Positions 7,433 to 14,237 of a stretch of DNA of 21,672 nucleotides are shown piece by piece. The notes beneath the pieces were generated by a model, which saw only the letters and a list, made by a program, of their open reading frames with translations, was not told the origin of the DNA and did not search any database. The stretch's first letter is position 1. Each line of letters starts with the position of its first letter. The DNA is from Pseudomonadota bacterium (GTDB taxonomy: Bacteria > Pseudomonadota > Gammaproteobacteria > Pseudomonadales > UBA5518). The position numbers and the translations under genes are program-made. The stretch spans positions 1-21,672 of the forward strand of contig CAUJIL010000255.1 in the NCBI GenBank assembly GCA_963204845.1, written 5' to 3'.

Positions 7433-9147
7433 GCCGCTCCGCCCGGCGCCGCGGCGCTGCGCATCACGCCGCCCAGCGCGGGATCACCGCCGCCGCGCGT
7501 GAACACGTCGGACAGGTAGCCGGGCGGTTCGATGCCGAGCAGCTGGTACAGGTTGCCGAGGTGCCGCCGGAACAGCCGTTCGAAATCACTGACCGACTGT
7601 CCGGGGTTGTAGTCGCCGAACCACCAGAACCAGTCCGAGCCCTCGCAGACCGCGAGCTGCTGCGTCGCGCGCTCGCGCAGCTCGGGCGCCAGCCTGTCCG
7701 CCGCGATCGCCGCGTCGTAGGCGCGCTTGGCGTCGACCAGCATCTCCCAGCCCCGGTTCTTGTCCGCACTGCCGATCCAGGTCGACAACGTTCCGTAGAC
7801 CCAGCTGCCGGCCTTCAGCCCGGGGAGTTGCGCACGCGCACCGCAGCGCGCGCTGAAACCGCTGAACGTATCGAGGCGCAAACTGTCGTGCCCCGCCAGC
7901 CGGCGATACAGCGCGTCGAGGAAGTGGAACCCGTTCTCGGGATAGTATTCCCAGGCGTTCTCGCCATCGAGCACGATCGAGATCGCGCATTCGCCAGGGC
8001 TGGCGCAACTGTCAGCGATGTTCTCCAGATGGTGCACGAAATTGGCCACCGCGTCGTCCGCGTGCCAGCCCGAATACGTGAACCCGATCAGGTCCGACAG
8101 CCCGTCGTCACGGAAGAAGCAGTCCACCCCGATGTCCGCGACACGATAGACGCGGTGCCGGCACGGCCCGTGGCCGCCCTGGTGTGGCTCGTCGGTACCG
8201 CCGCTGTTGGCCAGCACGCTCCCGCCGCTCGCGACCCATCGGAAACCCTCGTCGGCGATCGCCGCCAGCGCCGGCACGCTGATCGCGCCCTCCGACGGCC
8301 AGCAGCCGTGCGCCTCCACCCCCAGATGGCGGCGGAACACCTCGCGACCGTGGCGCAGGTGCCAGCGTGCACGCTCCGCACCGCCGGGGTACTCGTCGAC
8401 CCCCGGCTGCGGCGCCTCGGGTTCGGTCTGCTGGCCGGCCCGGAGGTCGAGCAACAGCGGCAGGATCGGGTGGGCGTGCGGACTCATCGCGAGCTCGACG
8501 CGACCCGCCTCGGCCAGCGCACGGTAGCGCGGCAGCACCGATTCGAGCATCCCGCGCAGCAGCTCCAGCAACTCGCGCCGGTCGTGCACGCTGAAGCCGT
8601 GCGCCTTGTCCTGCAGCCGCTGCACGCGCGCATCGCGGCGCCGTTCGGTCTCGGCGATCCAGCCGAGGTGATACCAGACCAGCAGGTCGGCGAGGAACTG
8701 GTTGTCGACGTAGCGCAGCGCGTCCGGGTTCGCCACCACCCAGTCGGCGATCGCGGCCAGGCGTCCGAAGGCCGCGAAACGATCGATCACGCGCTGGCGA
8801 TTGACGCGCAGGCACTGCTTGACCAGATGGGCACGCTCCTCGGCGCCGACGGGCAGTGCCGGCTCGGCCAGCGCCGCGAGCAGCGGGTCGCGGATCGGAG
8901 CGCCGTTTGCGAGGTGCGCGGCCAGCTGCTCCGCGTAGTCGGCGATCTGCTCCAGCAGCACCGGCGCGAAGTTCACCACCGCGCGCGCGGCAGGTTCCGC
9001 CTCGAGGTGAGCGGCCATGTCCACGTAATCCTTCAGCGCGTGCAGGTAGGTCCACGGGAACTGGTAGTGGCCGTTGCGCAGGTCGCGGTATTCCGGCTGG
9101 TGCATATGCCAGCACAGGATCACCGGCATCCGCTCACGCTCAGCCAT
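7429..9147 (-). CDS. Glycoside hydrolase family 57 alpha-glucan-active enzyme
   Basis: A 572-aa protein of the GH57 alpha-amylase/glucanotransferase group. It opens with the GH57 hallmark VILCWHMHQPEYRD (His16-Gln17-Pro18 in HQP). The probable nucleophile Glu286 lies in GCWPSEGAIS and the probable acid/base Asp394 in VLDGENAWEYY. The C-terminal part has WFWWFGDYNPG and a helical tail. There is no signal peptide, so it acts on cytoplasmic glycogen or dextrins. The ATG at 9147 has AGGAG 7 bases upstream. It overlaps glgC by 8 bases and malQ by 4, firmly placing it in the glycogen operon. GH57 members hydrolyse, transfer or branch alpha-glucans; which reaction this one performs cannot be told from sequence. 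Confidence 0.93.
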   Translation of the reverse strand: MAERERMPVILCWHMHQPEYRDLRNGHYQFPWTYLHALKDYVDMAAHLEAEPAARAVVNFAPVLLEQIADYAEQLAAHLANGAPIRDPLLAALAEPALPVGAEERAHLVKQCLRVNRQRVIDRFAAFGRLAAIADWVVANPDALRYVDNQFLADLLVWYHLGWIAETERRRDARVQRLQDKAHGFSVHDRRELLELLRGMLESVLPRYRALAEAGRVELAMSPHAHPILPLLLDLRAGQQTEPEAPQPGVDEYPGGAERARWHLRHGREVFRRHLGVEAHGCWPSEGAISVPALAAIADEGFRWVASGGSVLANSGGTDEPHQGGHGPCRHRVYRVADIGVDCFFRDDGLSDLIGFTYSGWHADDAVANFVHHLENIADSCASPGECAISIVLDGENAWEYYPENGFHFLDALYRRLAGHDSLRLDTFSGFSARCGARAQLPGLKAGSWVYGTLSTWIGSADKNRGWEMLVDAKRAYDAAIAADRLAPELRERATQQLAVCEGSDWFWWFGDYNPGQSVSDFERLFRRHLGNLYQLLGIEPPGYLSDVFTRGGGDPALGGVMRSAAAPGGAA

Positions 9148-10405
9148 GGTGGAGCTCCTGTCCGAGCATCTCCGGCGTCACCAGCACGATGCCCTTCGGC
9201 GACACGTGGAAGCGCCGCGCGTCCTCGGCCGCATCGAAACCGATCACGGTGCCGGGCGGAATCTCGCACAGCTTGTCGATCACGGCACGGCGGATGCGGC
9301 AGTGGCGCGCGATATCGACCTCGGGAAAGATCACCGAGTCCTCGATCGTCGTGTAGGAGTGCACGTGCACGCCGGAGAACAGCAGCGAGCGCGTGACCTG
9401 CGCGCCGGAGACGATGCAGCCCCCGGAGACCATGGAATCGACCGCCATGCCGCGGCGCCCCTCGTCGTCGAACACGAACTTCGCCGGCGGCACCTGCTGC
9501 TGGTAGGTCCAGATCGGCCACTCGTCGTCGTAGAGGTTCAGCTCCGGAGTGATGCCGATCAGCTCCATGTTGGCTTGCCAGAACGAATCGACCGTCCCCA
9601 CGTCGCGCCAGAAGCCGTGCGCGCCGGTCTGCGGGTCGCGGAACGGATAGGCGTAGACGGTGTGCTTGCGGATCACCGACGGGATGATGTCACGGCCGAA
9701 ATCGTGCGTTGATCCCTCGAGCGCCGCATCGCGCTCGAGTTCCGCGAACAGCAGCCGCGTGTTGAATACATAGATCCCCATCGAGGCCAGCGCGCGCGTC
9801 GGGTCCTCGGGCACCGGTTGCGGATGCGCGGGCTTTTCGGTGAACTCGGTGATGCGCCACTCCGCGTCGACCGCCATCACGCCGAAGGCGGTCGCCTCCT
9901 CCAGCGGCACGTCGATGCAGCCCACGGTGACGTCGGCGCCGCTCTCGACGTGCGCGGCGAGCATGCTGCCGTAGTCCATCTTGTAGACGTGGTCGCCGGC
10001 CAGGACGAGCACGAACTCCGGCGCGTGGCGGCGGATGATGTCGATGTTCTGCAGCACGGCGTTCGCAGTTCCCTCGTACCACGAGGTCTCGATGCGCTGC
10101 TGCGCGGGCAGCACCTCGACGAACTCGCCGAGTTCGGCGCGCAGGAAGCTCCAGCCGTGCTGGATGTGGCGGATCAGCGAGTGCGATTTGTACTGGGTCA
10201 GCACGCCGACCCGCCTGATCCCCGAGTTCACGCAGTTGGAAAGCGGGAAATCGATGATGCGGAACTTGCCGCCGAACGGCACCGCGGGCTTGGCCCGCCA
10301 GTCGGTGAGCTGCTTCAGCCGCGAGCCGCGGCCACCGGCGAGGATCAATGCCAGCGTGTCGCGTGTCAGACGGCTGACGAAACGGCCCGAGCGCGCGGTC
10401 TTCAT
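9140..10405 (-). CDS. glgC: Glucose-1-phosphate adenylyltransferase (ADP-glucose pyrophosphorylase)
   Basis: Makes ADP-glucose from glucose-1-phosphate and ATP, the committed and usually allosterically controlled step of bacterial glycogen synthesis. At 421 aa it has the standard length. The nucleotide-binding motif LAGGRGSRL covers 22-30; RAKPAVPFGGKFRIIDFPLS follows, with Lys39 in the position of the activator-binding lysine of the E. coli enzyme. WYEGTANAVLQN and LAGDHVYKMDY form the catalytic core, and a left-handed beta-helix (VSGGCIVSGAQVTRSLLFSG) ends the protein. The ATG at 10405 has GGGAGG 7 bases upstream; a longer in-frame start at 10522 would cross the divergent promoter region. 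It is first in glgC-GH57-malQ. Confidence 0.97.
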   Translation of the reverse strand: MKTARSGRFVSRLTRDTLALILAGGRGSRLKQLTDWRAKPAVPFGGKFRIIDFPLSNCVNSGIRRVGVLTQYKSHSLIRHIQHGWSFLRAELGEFVEVLPAQQRIETSWYEGTANAVLQNIDIIRRHAPEFVLVLAGDHVYKMDYGSMLAAHVESGADVTVGCIDVPLEEATAFGVMAVDAEWRITEFTEKPAHPQPVPEDPTRALASMGIYVFNTRLLFAELERDAALEGSTHDFGRDIIPSVIRKHTVYAYPFRDPQTGAHGFWRDVGTVDSFWQANMELIGITPELNLYDDEWPIWTYQQQVPPAKFVFDDEGRRGMAVDSMVSGGCIVSGAQVTRSLLFSGVHVHSYTTIEDSVIFPEVDIARHCRIRRAVIDKLCEIPPGTVIGFDAAEDARRFHVSPKGIVLVTPEMLGQELHHG

Positions 10406-10451
10406 CGAGCAACCTCCCTGGCGGAACCCGCCGCGTCGCGGCGGACCCGGT

Positions 10452-10480
10452 TTGTAACTGTCACCATAATGCTTTCTAAT
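10452..10480 (+). promoter_or_regulatory. Candidate sigma-70 promoter for glgB-glgA-glgP
   Basis: TTGTAA (10452-10457) and TCTAAT (10475-10480) are separated by exactly 17 bases and match consensus at 4 and 5 of 6 positions. This is the only AT-rich stretch in the 118-base gap between glgC and glgB. Transcription would start near 10487, just after an in-frame ATG at 10482, which favours the ATG at 10524 as the true glgB start. No clear counterpart promoter for glgC was identified on the other strand. Confidence 0.5.
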
Positions 10481-10488
10481 CATGACAG
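10458..10488. promoter_or_regulatory. Inverted repeat in the divergent glgC/glgB control region (possible operator)
   Basis: CTGTCA at 10458-10463 and TGACAG at 10483-10488 form a perfect 6-bp inverted repeat with a 19-base spacer. The left arm directly abuts the -35 and the right arm covers the expected start site of the glgB promoter. The right arm also overlaps the 8-bp palindrome ACAGCTGT (10485-10492). A dimeric regulator binding here could control both glycogen operons at once. No regulator is encoded in the window, so the identity of any binding protein is unknown. Confidence 0.35.
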
Positions 10489-10523
10489 CTGTTCGCCGAT
10501 CAAGACCAATCCGACCCTTCACG

Positions 10524-12728
10524 ATGTACCACAGCCTTGACCTGGATCACGCCGGACCGGACGCCCCGTTGCTCGCGCGCGACGACGTGCAGCGTCTGCT
10601 GCAGTGCCGGCACCACGATCCCTTCGCCCTGCTCGGGCGCCACGGCGATACCCTGCGCCTGTGGCGGCCGTGGGCGGTGGCGTTGTGGGTGGGCGAGGAG
10701 CGCCTGGCGGCGCGGCGCGTGGCCGGCAGCGGGCTGTTCCTGCTCGAGGGTCCGCAGGTCACCGCGCTGGCACCGCACCCCCCGATCCACTGGCGCGACG
10801 CCGGCGGCGGCATCCATTGCGACATCGACCCCTACGGTTTCGCGCTGCAGATCGGAGATCTCGACCTGCACCTGTTCGGCGAGGGGCGCCACCGGCACGC
10901 CTACCGCGTGCTCGGCGCGCATCCGTGCGTGGTCGACGGCATCGCCGGTACGCGCTTCGCGACCTGGGCGCCGAACGCCGAGCGCGTCAGCGTGGTCGGC
11001 GAGTTCAACCACTGGGACGGCCGCTGCCACCCGTTGCGCGTGCGCGGCGGCAGCGGCGTGTGGGAACTGTTCGTGCCCGAAGTGGCGGCCGGTGCGCTGT
11101 ACAAGTTCGAACTGCGATCGCGCGACGACGGTGCGCTGCACCTGAAGAGCGACCCGTACGCGCGCCAGTGTGAACGCCGGCCGCACACCGCGTCGGTCGT
11201 CTGCGCGCCGGGCGCGCACGTCTGGGGCGACGAGGCGTGGCTGCGCGCGCGACGCGAGCGCGACTGGCAGCACGCGCCGCTCAGCATCTACGAACTCCAC
11301 CTGGGCTCGTGGCAGCGCGACGCGGACGGCGATTTCCTCGATTACCGCGAACTCGCGCACCGCGTGGTCGACCACGTGCTGGCGCTCGGCTTCACGCACA
11401 TCGAGCTGATGCCGGTGACCGAGCATCCGCTGGACGGCTCCTGGGGCTACCAGGCTACCGGTTACTTCGCGCCGAGCAGCCGCTTCGGCACGCCCGACGA
11501 CTTCCGCTACTTCGTCGACCACTGCCACCACCACGGCATCGGCGTGCTGCTCGACTGGGTGCCGGCGCACTTCCCGCGCGACCAGCACGCGCTGGCACGC
11601 TTCGACGGGTCCACGCTCTACGAGCACGCCGACCCGAAGCGCGGCGAACACCGCGACTGGGGCACGCTGATCTTCGACTTCGGCCGCAACGAGGTGCGCA
11701 ACTTCCTGCTCGCGAGCGCGAACTGCTGGCTCGAGGAGTTCCACATCGACGGCCTGCGCGTGGACGCCGTGGCCTCGATGCTGTACCTGGACTATTCGCG
11801 CCAGCCCGGCGACTGGACGCCGAACGAGCACGGCGGCCGCGAGAACCTCGACGCGATGCGCTTCCTGCGCGAACTGAACGAGATGACCCACGGCGAGCAT
11901 CCGGGCACGCTGACGATCGCCGAGGAGTCGACCGCCTGGCCGCAGGTGACGCGGCCGGTGTGGCTGGGCGGGCTCGGTTTCTCGATGAAATGGAACATGG
12001 GCTGGATGCACGACACGCTGGGCTACCTGGCGCACGACCCGGTGCATCGCCACTACCACCACCAGGACCTCACCTTCGGGCTGCTGTACGCGTTCAGCGA
12101 GAACTTCCTGCTGCCCTTCTCGCACGACGAGGTGGTGCACGGCAAGCGCTCGCTGATCGGGCGCATGCCCGGCGACGAGTGGCAGCAGTTCGCCAACCTG
12201 CGCCTGCTCTACGTGTACCAGTACACCTATCCCGGCGCAAAGCTGCTGTTCATGGGCAGCGAGTTCGCGCAGCGCGCCGAGTGGAACCACGACCGCGCAC
12301 TCGACTGGCAGCTGCTCGAGGGTTACCGCGAGCGCGGCGTGTTCACGCTGCTGCGCGACCTGAACCTGCTCTACCGCAACGAACGCGCGTTGCACGGCGC
12401 GTGCTTCGAGCAGCGCGGCTTCGAGTGGATCGACTGCCACGACGCAACCCAGTCGGTGATCAGCTACCTGCGCCGCGATGGCCCCGACTACTGCATCGTG
12501 GTGCTCAATTTCACGCCGGTACCGCGCCACGGCTACCGCATCGGTGTGCCGGAGGGCGGACGCTGGCGCGAACTGCTCAACAGCGACTCGCGCTACTACG
12601 CCGGCAGCGATCTGGGCAACTCCAGCACGCTCGAAGCGGTGGCCGGGCCGCTGATGGGCCACCCGTGGACGCTGAGCGTCACGCTGCCGCCGCTGGCCGG
12701 CATCGTGCTGGCGCCGTGGCGGGACTGA
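10524..12728 (+). CDS. glgB: 1,4-alpha-glucan branching enzyme (GH13)
   Basis: Introduces alpha-1,6 branches into glycogen. At 734 aa it is the full-length bacterial form: an extra N-terminal domain (about 1-125), a CBM48 domain (about 135-225, FATWAPNAERVSVVGEFNHW), a GH13 barrel and a C-terminal beta domain. The nucleophile is Asp414 in GLRVDAVASMLY, the acid/base Glu467 in IAEESTAW, and the third carboxylate lies in FSHDEVVHGK; the first two lie 9 positions after the E. coli residues 405 and 458. The ATG at 10524 was preferred over 10482 because the predicted promoter overlaps the latter; neither has a strong ribosome binding site. glgA starts 4 bases after its stop. Confidence 0.97.
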   Translation: MYHSLDLDHAGPDAPLLARDDVQRLLQCRHHDPFALLGRHGDTLRLWRPWAVALWVGEERLAARRVAGSGLFLLEGPQVTALAPHPPIHWRDAGGGIHCDIDPYGFALQIGDLDLHLFGEGRHRHAYRVLGAHPCVVDGIAGTRFATWAPNAERVSVVGEFNHWDGRCHPLRVRGGSGVWELFVPEVAAGALYKFELRSRDDGALHLKSDPYARQCERRPHTASVVCAPGAHVWGDEAWLRARRERDWQHAPLSIYELHLGSWQRDADGDFLDYRELAHRVVDHVLALGFTHIELMPVTEHPLDGSWGYQATGYFAPSSRFGTPDDFRYFVDHCHHHGIGVLLDWVPAHFPRDQHALARFDGSTLYEHADPKRGEHRDWGTLIFDFGRNEVRNFLLASANCWLEEFHIDGLRVDAVASMLYLDYSRQPGDWTPNEHGGRENLDAMRFLRELNEMTHGEHPGTLTIAEESTAWPQVTRPVWLGGLGFSMKWNMGWMHDTLGYLAHDPVHRHYHHQDLTFGLLYAFSENFLLPFSHDEVVHGKRSLIGRMPGDEWQQFANLRLLYVYQYTYPGAKLLFMGSEFAQRAEWNHDRALDWQLLEGYRERGVFTLLRDLNLLYRNERALHGACFEQRGFEWIDCHDATQSVISYLRRDGPDYCIVVLNFTPVPRHGYRIGVPEGGRWRELLNSDSRYYAGSDLGNSSTLEAVAGPLMGHPWTLSVTLPPLAGIVLAPWRD

Positions 12729-12732
12729 AGCC

Positions 12733-14193
12733 ATGCGCGTGCTGTTCGTCAGCTCCGAGATCCACCCGCTGATCAAGACCGGCGGGCTGGCGGACGTGAG
12801 CGCGAGCCTGCCGCGCGCGCTGCAGACGCTGGGCCACCAGGTCACGCTGCTGATGCCCGCCTACCGCGACGCGCTCGCCGCCGCGAGCGCGCTCGGCGTG
12901 CGGCTGATCGCCACGCACACCATCGACGGGCAGCACGTGCGCCTGCTGCAGACGCGGCTGCCGCGCGCGCGCAACCGCGTCTGGCTGCTCGACTGCCCGC
13001 CGCTGTTCGACCGTCCCGGCAACCCGTACCAGGGCCCCGATGGCCACGATTACCCCGACAACGCCGAGCGTTTCGCGCTGCTGTGCCGCGCCGCCGCGCT
13101 GCTCGCCGAGGACCGCCTCGGTATCGGCTGGCGGCCCGAGGTGGTGCACAGCAACGACTGGCAGAGCGCGCTGGTGCCGCTGCTGCTGCAGGACGTGCGC
13201 CCGCGGCCCGCGCTGGTGTTCACGATCCACAACCTCGCCTACCAGGGCCTGTTCCCGGCCGCCACGCTGCAGCGCCTGGCGCTGCCGGCGCGGTACTGGC
13301 ATCCGGATGCGCTCGAATTCCACGGCATGCTGAGCTTCATCAAGGCCGGCATCGTGTTCGCCGACCGCGTGAACACGGTCAGTCCCCGCTATGCGAGCGA
13401 GATCCAGCAGCCGGCGTTCGGGTACGGCCTCGACGGGCTGCTGCGCCACCGCGCAGCGGTGCTGAACGGCATCCTGAACGGCATCGACGACCGCGAATGG
13501 AACCCCGCGCACGATGCCGCGCTCGCGCACCGCTACGGCACCACGACGCTCGGCCGCAAAAGCGCCAACAAGCGTGCGCTGCAACAGGAACTGGGGCTGG
13601 CGTCCGACGAGGCGACCCCGCTGTTCGCGTTCATCGGCCGCCTGGTCGAGCAGAAGGGCATCGACCTGCTGCTGGCTGCGCTGCCGGAACTGGTGCGGCA
13701 CCCGGCGCAGGCCGCGATCCTCGGCAGCGGCGAGGCGTCCAGCGAGGCCGCGCTCGCGGCGCTGGCGCAGGCGCACCCGGGGCGCATCGCGTTCCGCACC
13801 GGTTTCGACGAAGCGCTCGCGCATCGCATCGAGGCCGGCGCGGACGTGTTCCTGATGCCCTCGCGCTTCGAACCGTGCGGACTGAACCAGATGTACAGCT
13901 TGCGCTACGGCACGGTGCCGGTGGTGCACGCGGTGGGCGGGCTGGCCGACACCGTGGTCGACGCCACACCCGAGGCGCTCGCCGACGGCAGCGCGAACGG
14001 CTTCCACTTCCTCACCGACACGCCGGAGGCGCTGCTGGCGGCGGCACGCCGCGCGCTCGCGCTGCACGCCGACCCCGAGGCCTGGCGGCGGCTGCAACTG
14101 AGCGGCATGCGCGCGGACCTCTCGTGGCGGCGCAGCGCACGCGCCTACGAGCAGCTCTACGCTAGCGCGCTGGCCGGCGCAGCCGTCGCCTGA
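12733..14193 (+). CDS. glgA: Glycogen synthase, ADP-glucose dependent (GT5)
   Basis: Adds glucose from ADP-glucose to the non-reducing ends of alpha-1,4-glucan. The 486-aa length is typical. The N-terminal domain carries KTGGLADV with Lys15 for ADP-glucose binding. EVVHSNDWQSALVP, FTIHNLAYQGLF and VNTVSPRYASEI follow. The C-terminal domain has IGRLVEQKGIDLL and the catalytic-site motif PSRFEPCGLNQMYSLRYG, with Glu380 as the conserved glutamate. The ATG at 12733 lies 4 bases after glgB, so the genes are almost certainly cotranscribed. glgP follows after 44 bases. Confidence 0.97.
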   Translation: MRVLFVSSEIHPLIKTGGLADVSASLPRALQTLGHQVTLLMPAYRDALAAASALGVRLIATHTIDGQHVRLLQTRLPRARNRVWLLDCPPLFDRPGNPYQGPDGHDYPDNAERFALLCRAAALLAEDRLGIGWRPEVVHSNDWQSALVPLLLQDVRPRPALVFTIHNLAYQGLFPAATLQRLALPARYWHPDALEFHGMLSFIKAGIVFADRVNTVSPRYASEIQQPAFGYGLDGLLRHRAAVLNGILNGIDDREWNPAHDAALAHRYGTTTLGRKSANKRALQQELGLASDEATPLFAFIGRLVEQKGIDLLLAALPELVRHPAQAAILGSGEASSEAALAALAQAHPGRIAFRTGFDEALAHRIEAGADVFLMPSRFEPCGLNQMYSLRYGTVPVVHAVGGLADTVVDATPEALADGSANGFHFLTDTPEALLAAARRALALHADPEAWRRLQLSGMRADLSWRRSARAYEQLYASALAGAAVA

Positions 14194-14237
14194 TTTTTCG
14201 TTATACTCCGGGCCCGACCACGGAGCACGATCCAGCC

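Noticed and set aside
10451..10490. Possible Pho box (CTGTCA-like hexamers) between glgC and glgB
   Set aside because: A Pho box needs direct repeats spaced by about 11 bases; here the CTGTCA copies are inverted and 25 bases apart, so phosphate control is not supported.
14194..14237. TATACT (14202-14207) as a separate glgP promoter
   Set aside because: No recognisable -35 lies at the right distance, and the 44-base gap fits simple cotranscription with glgA.
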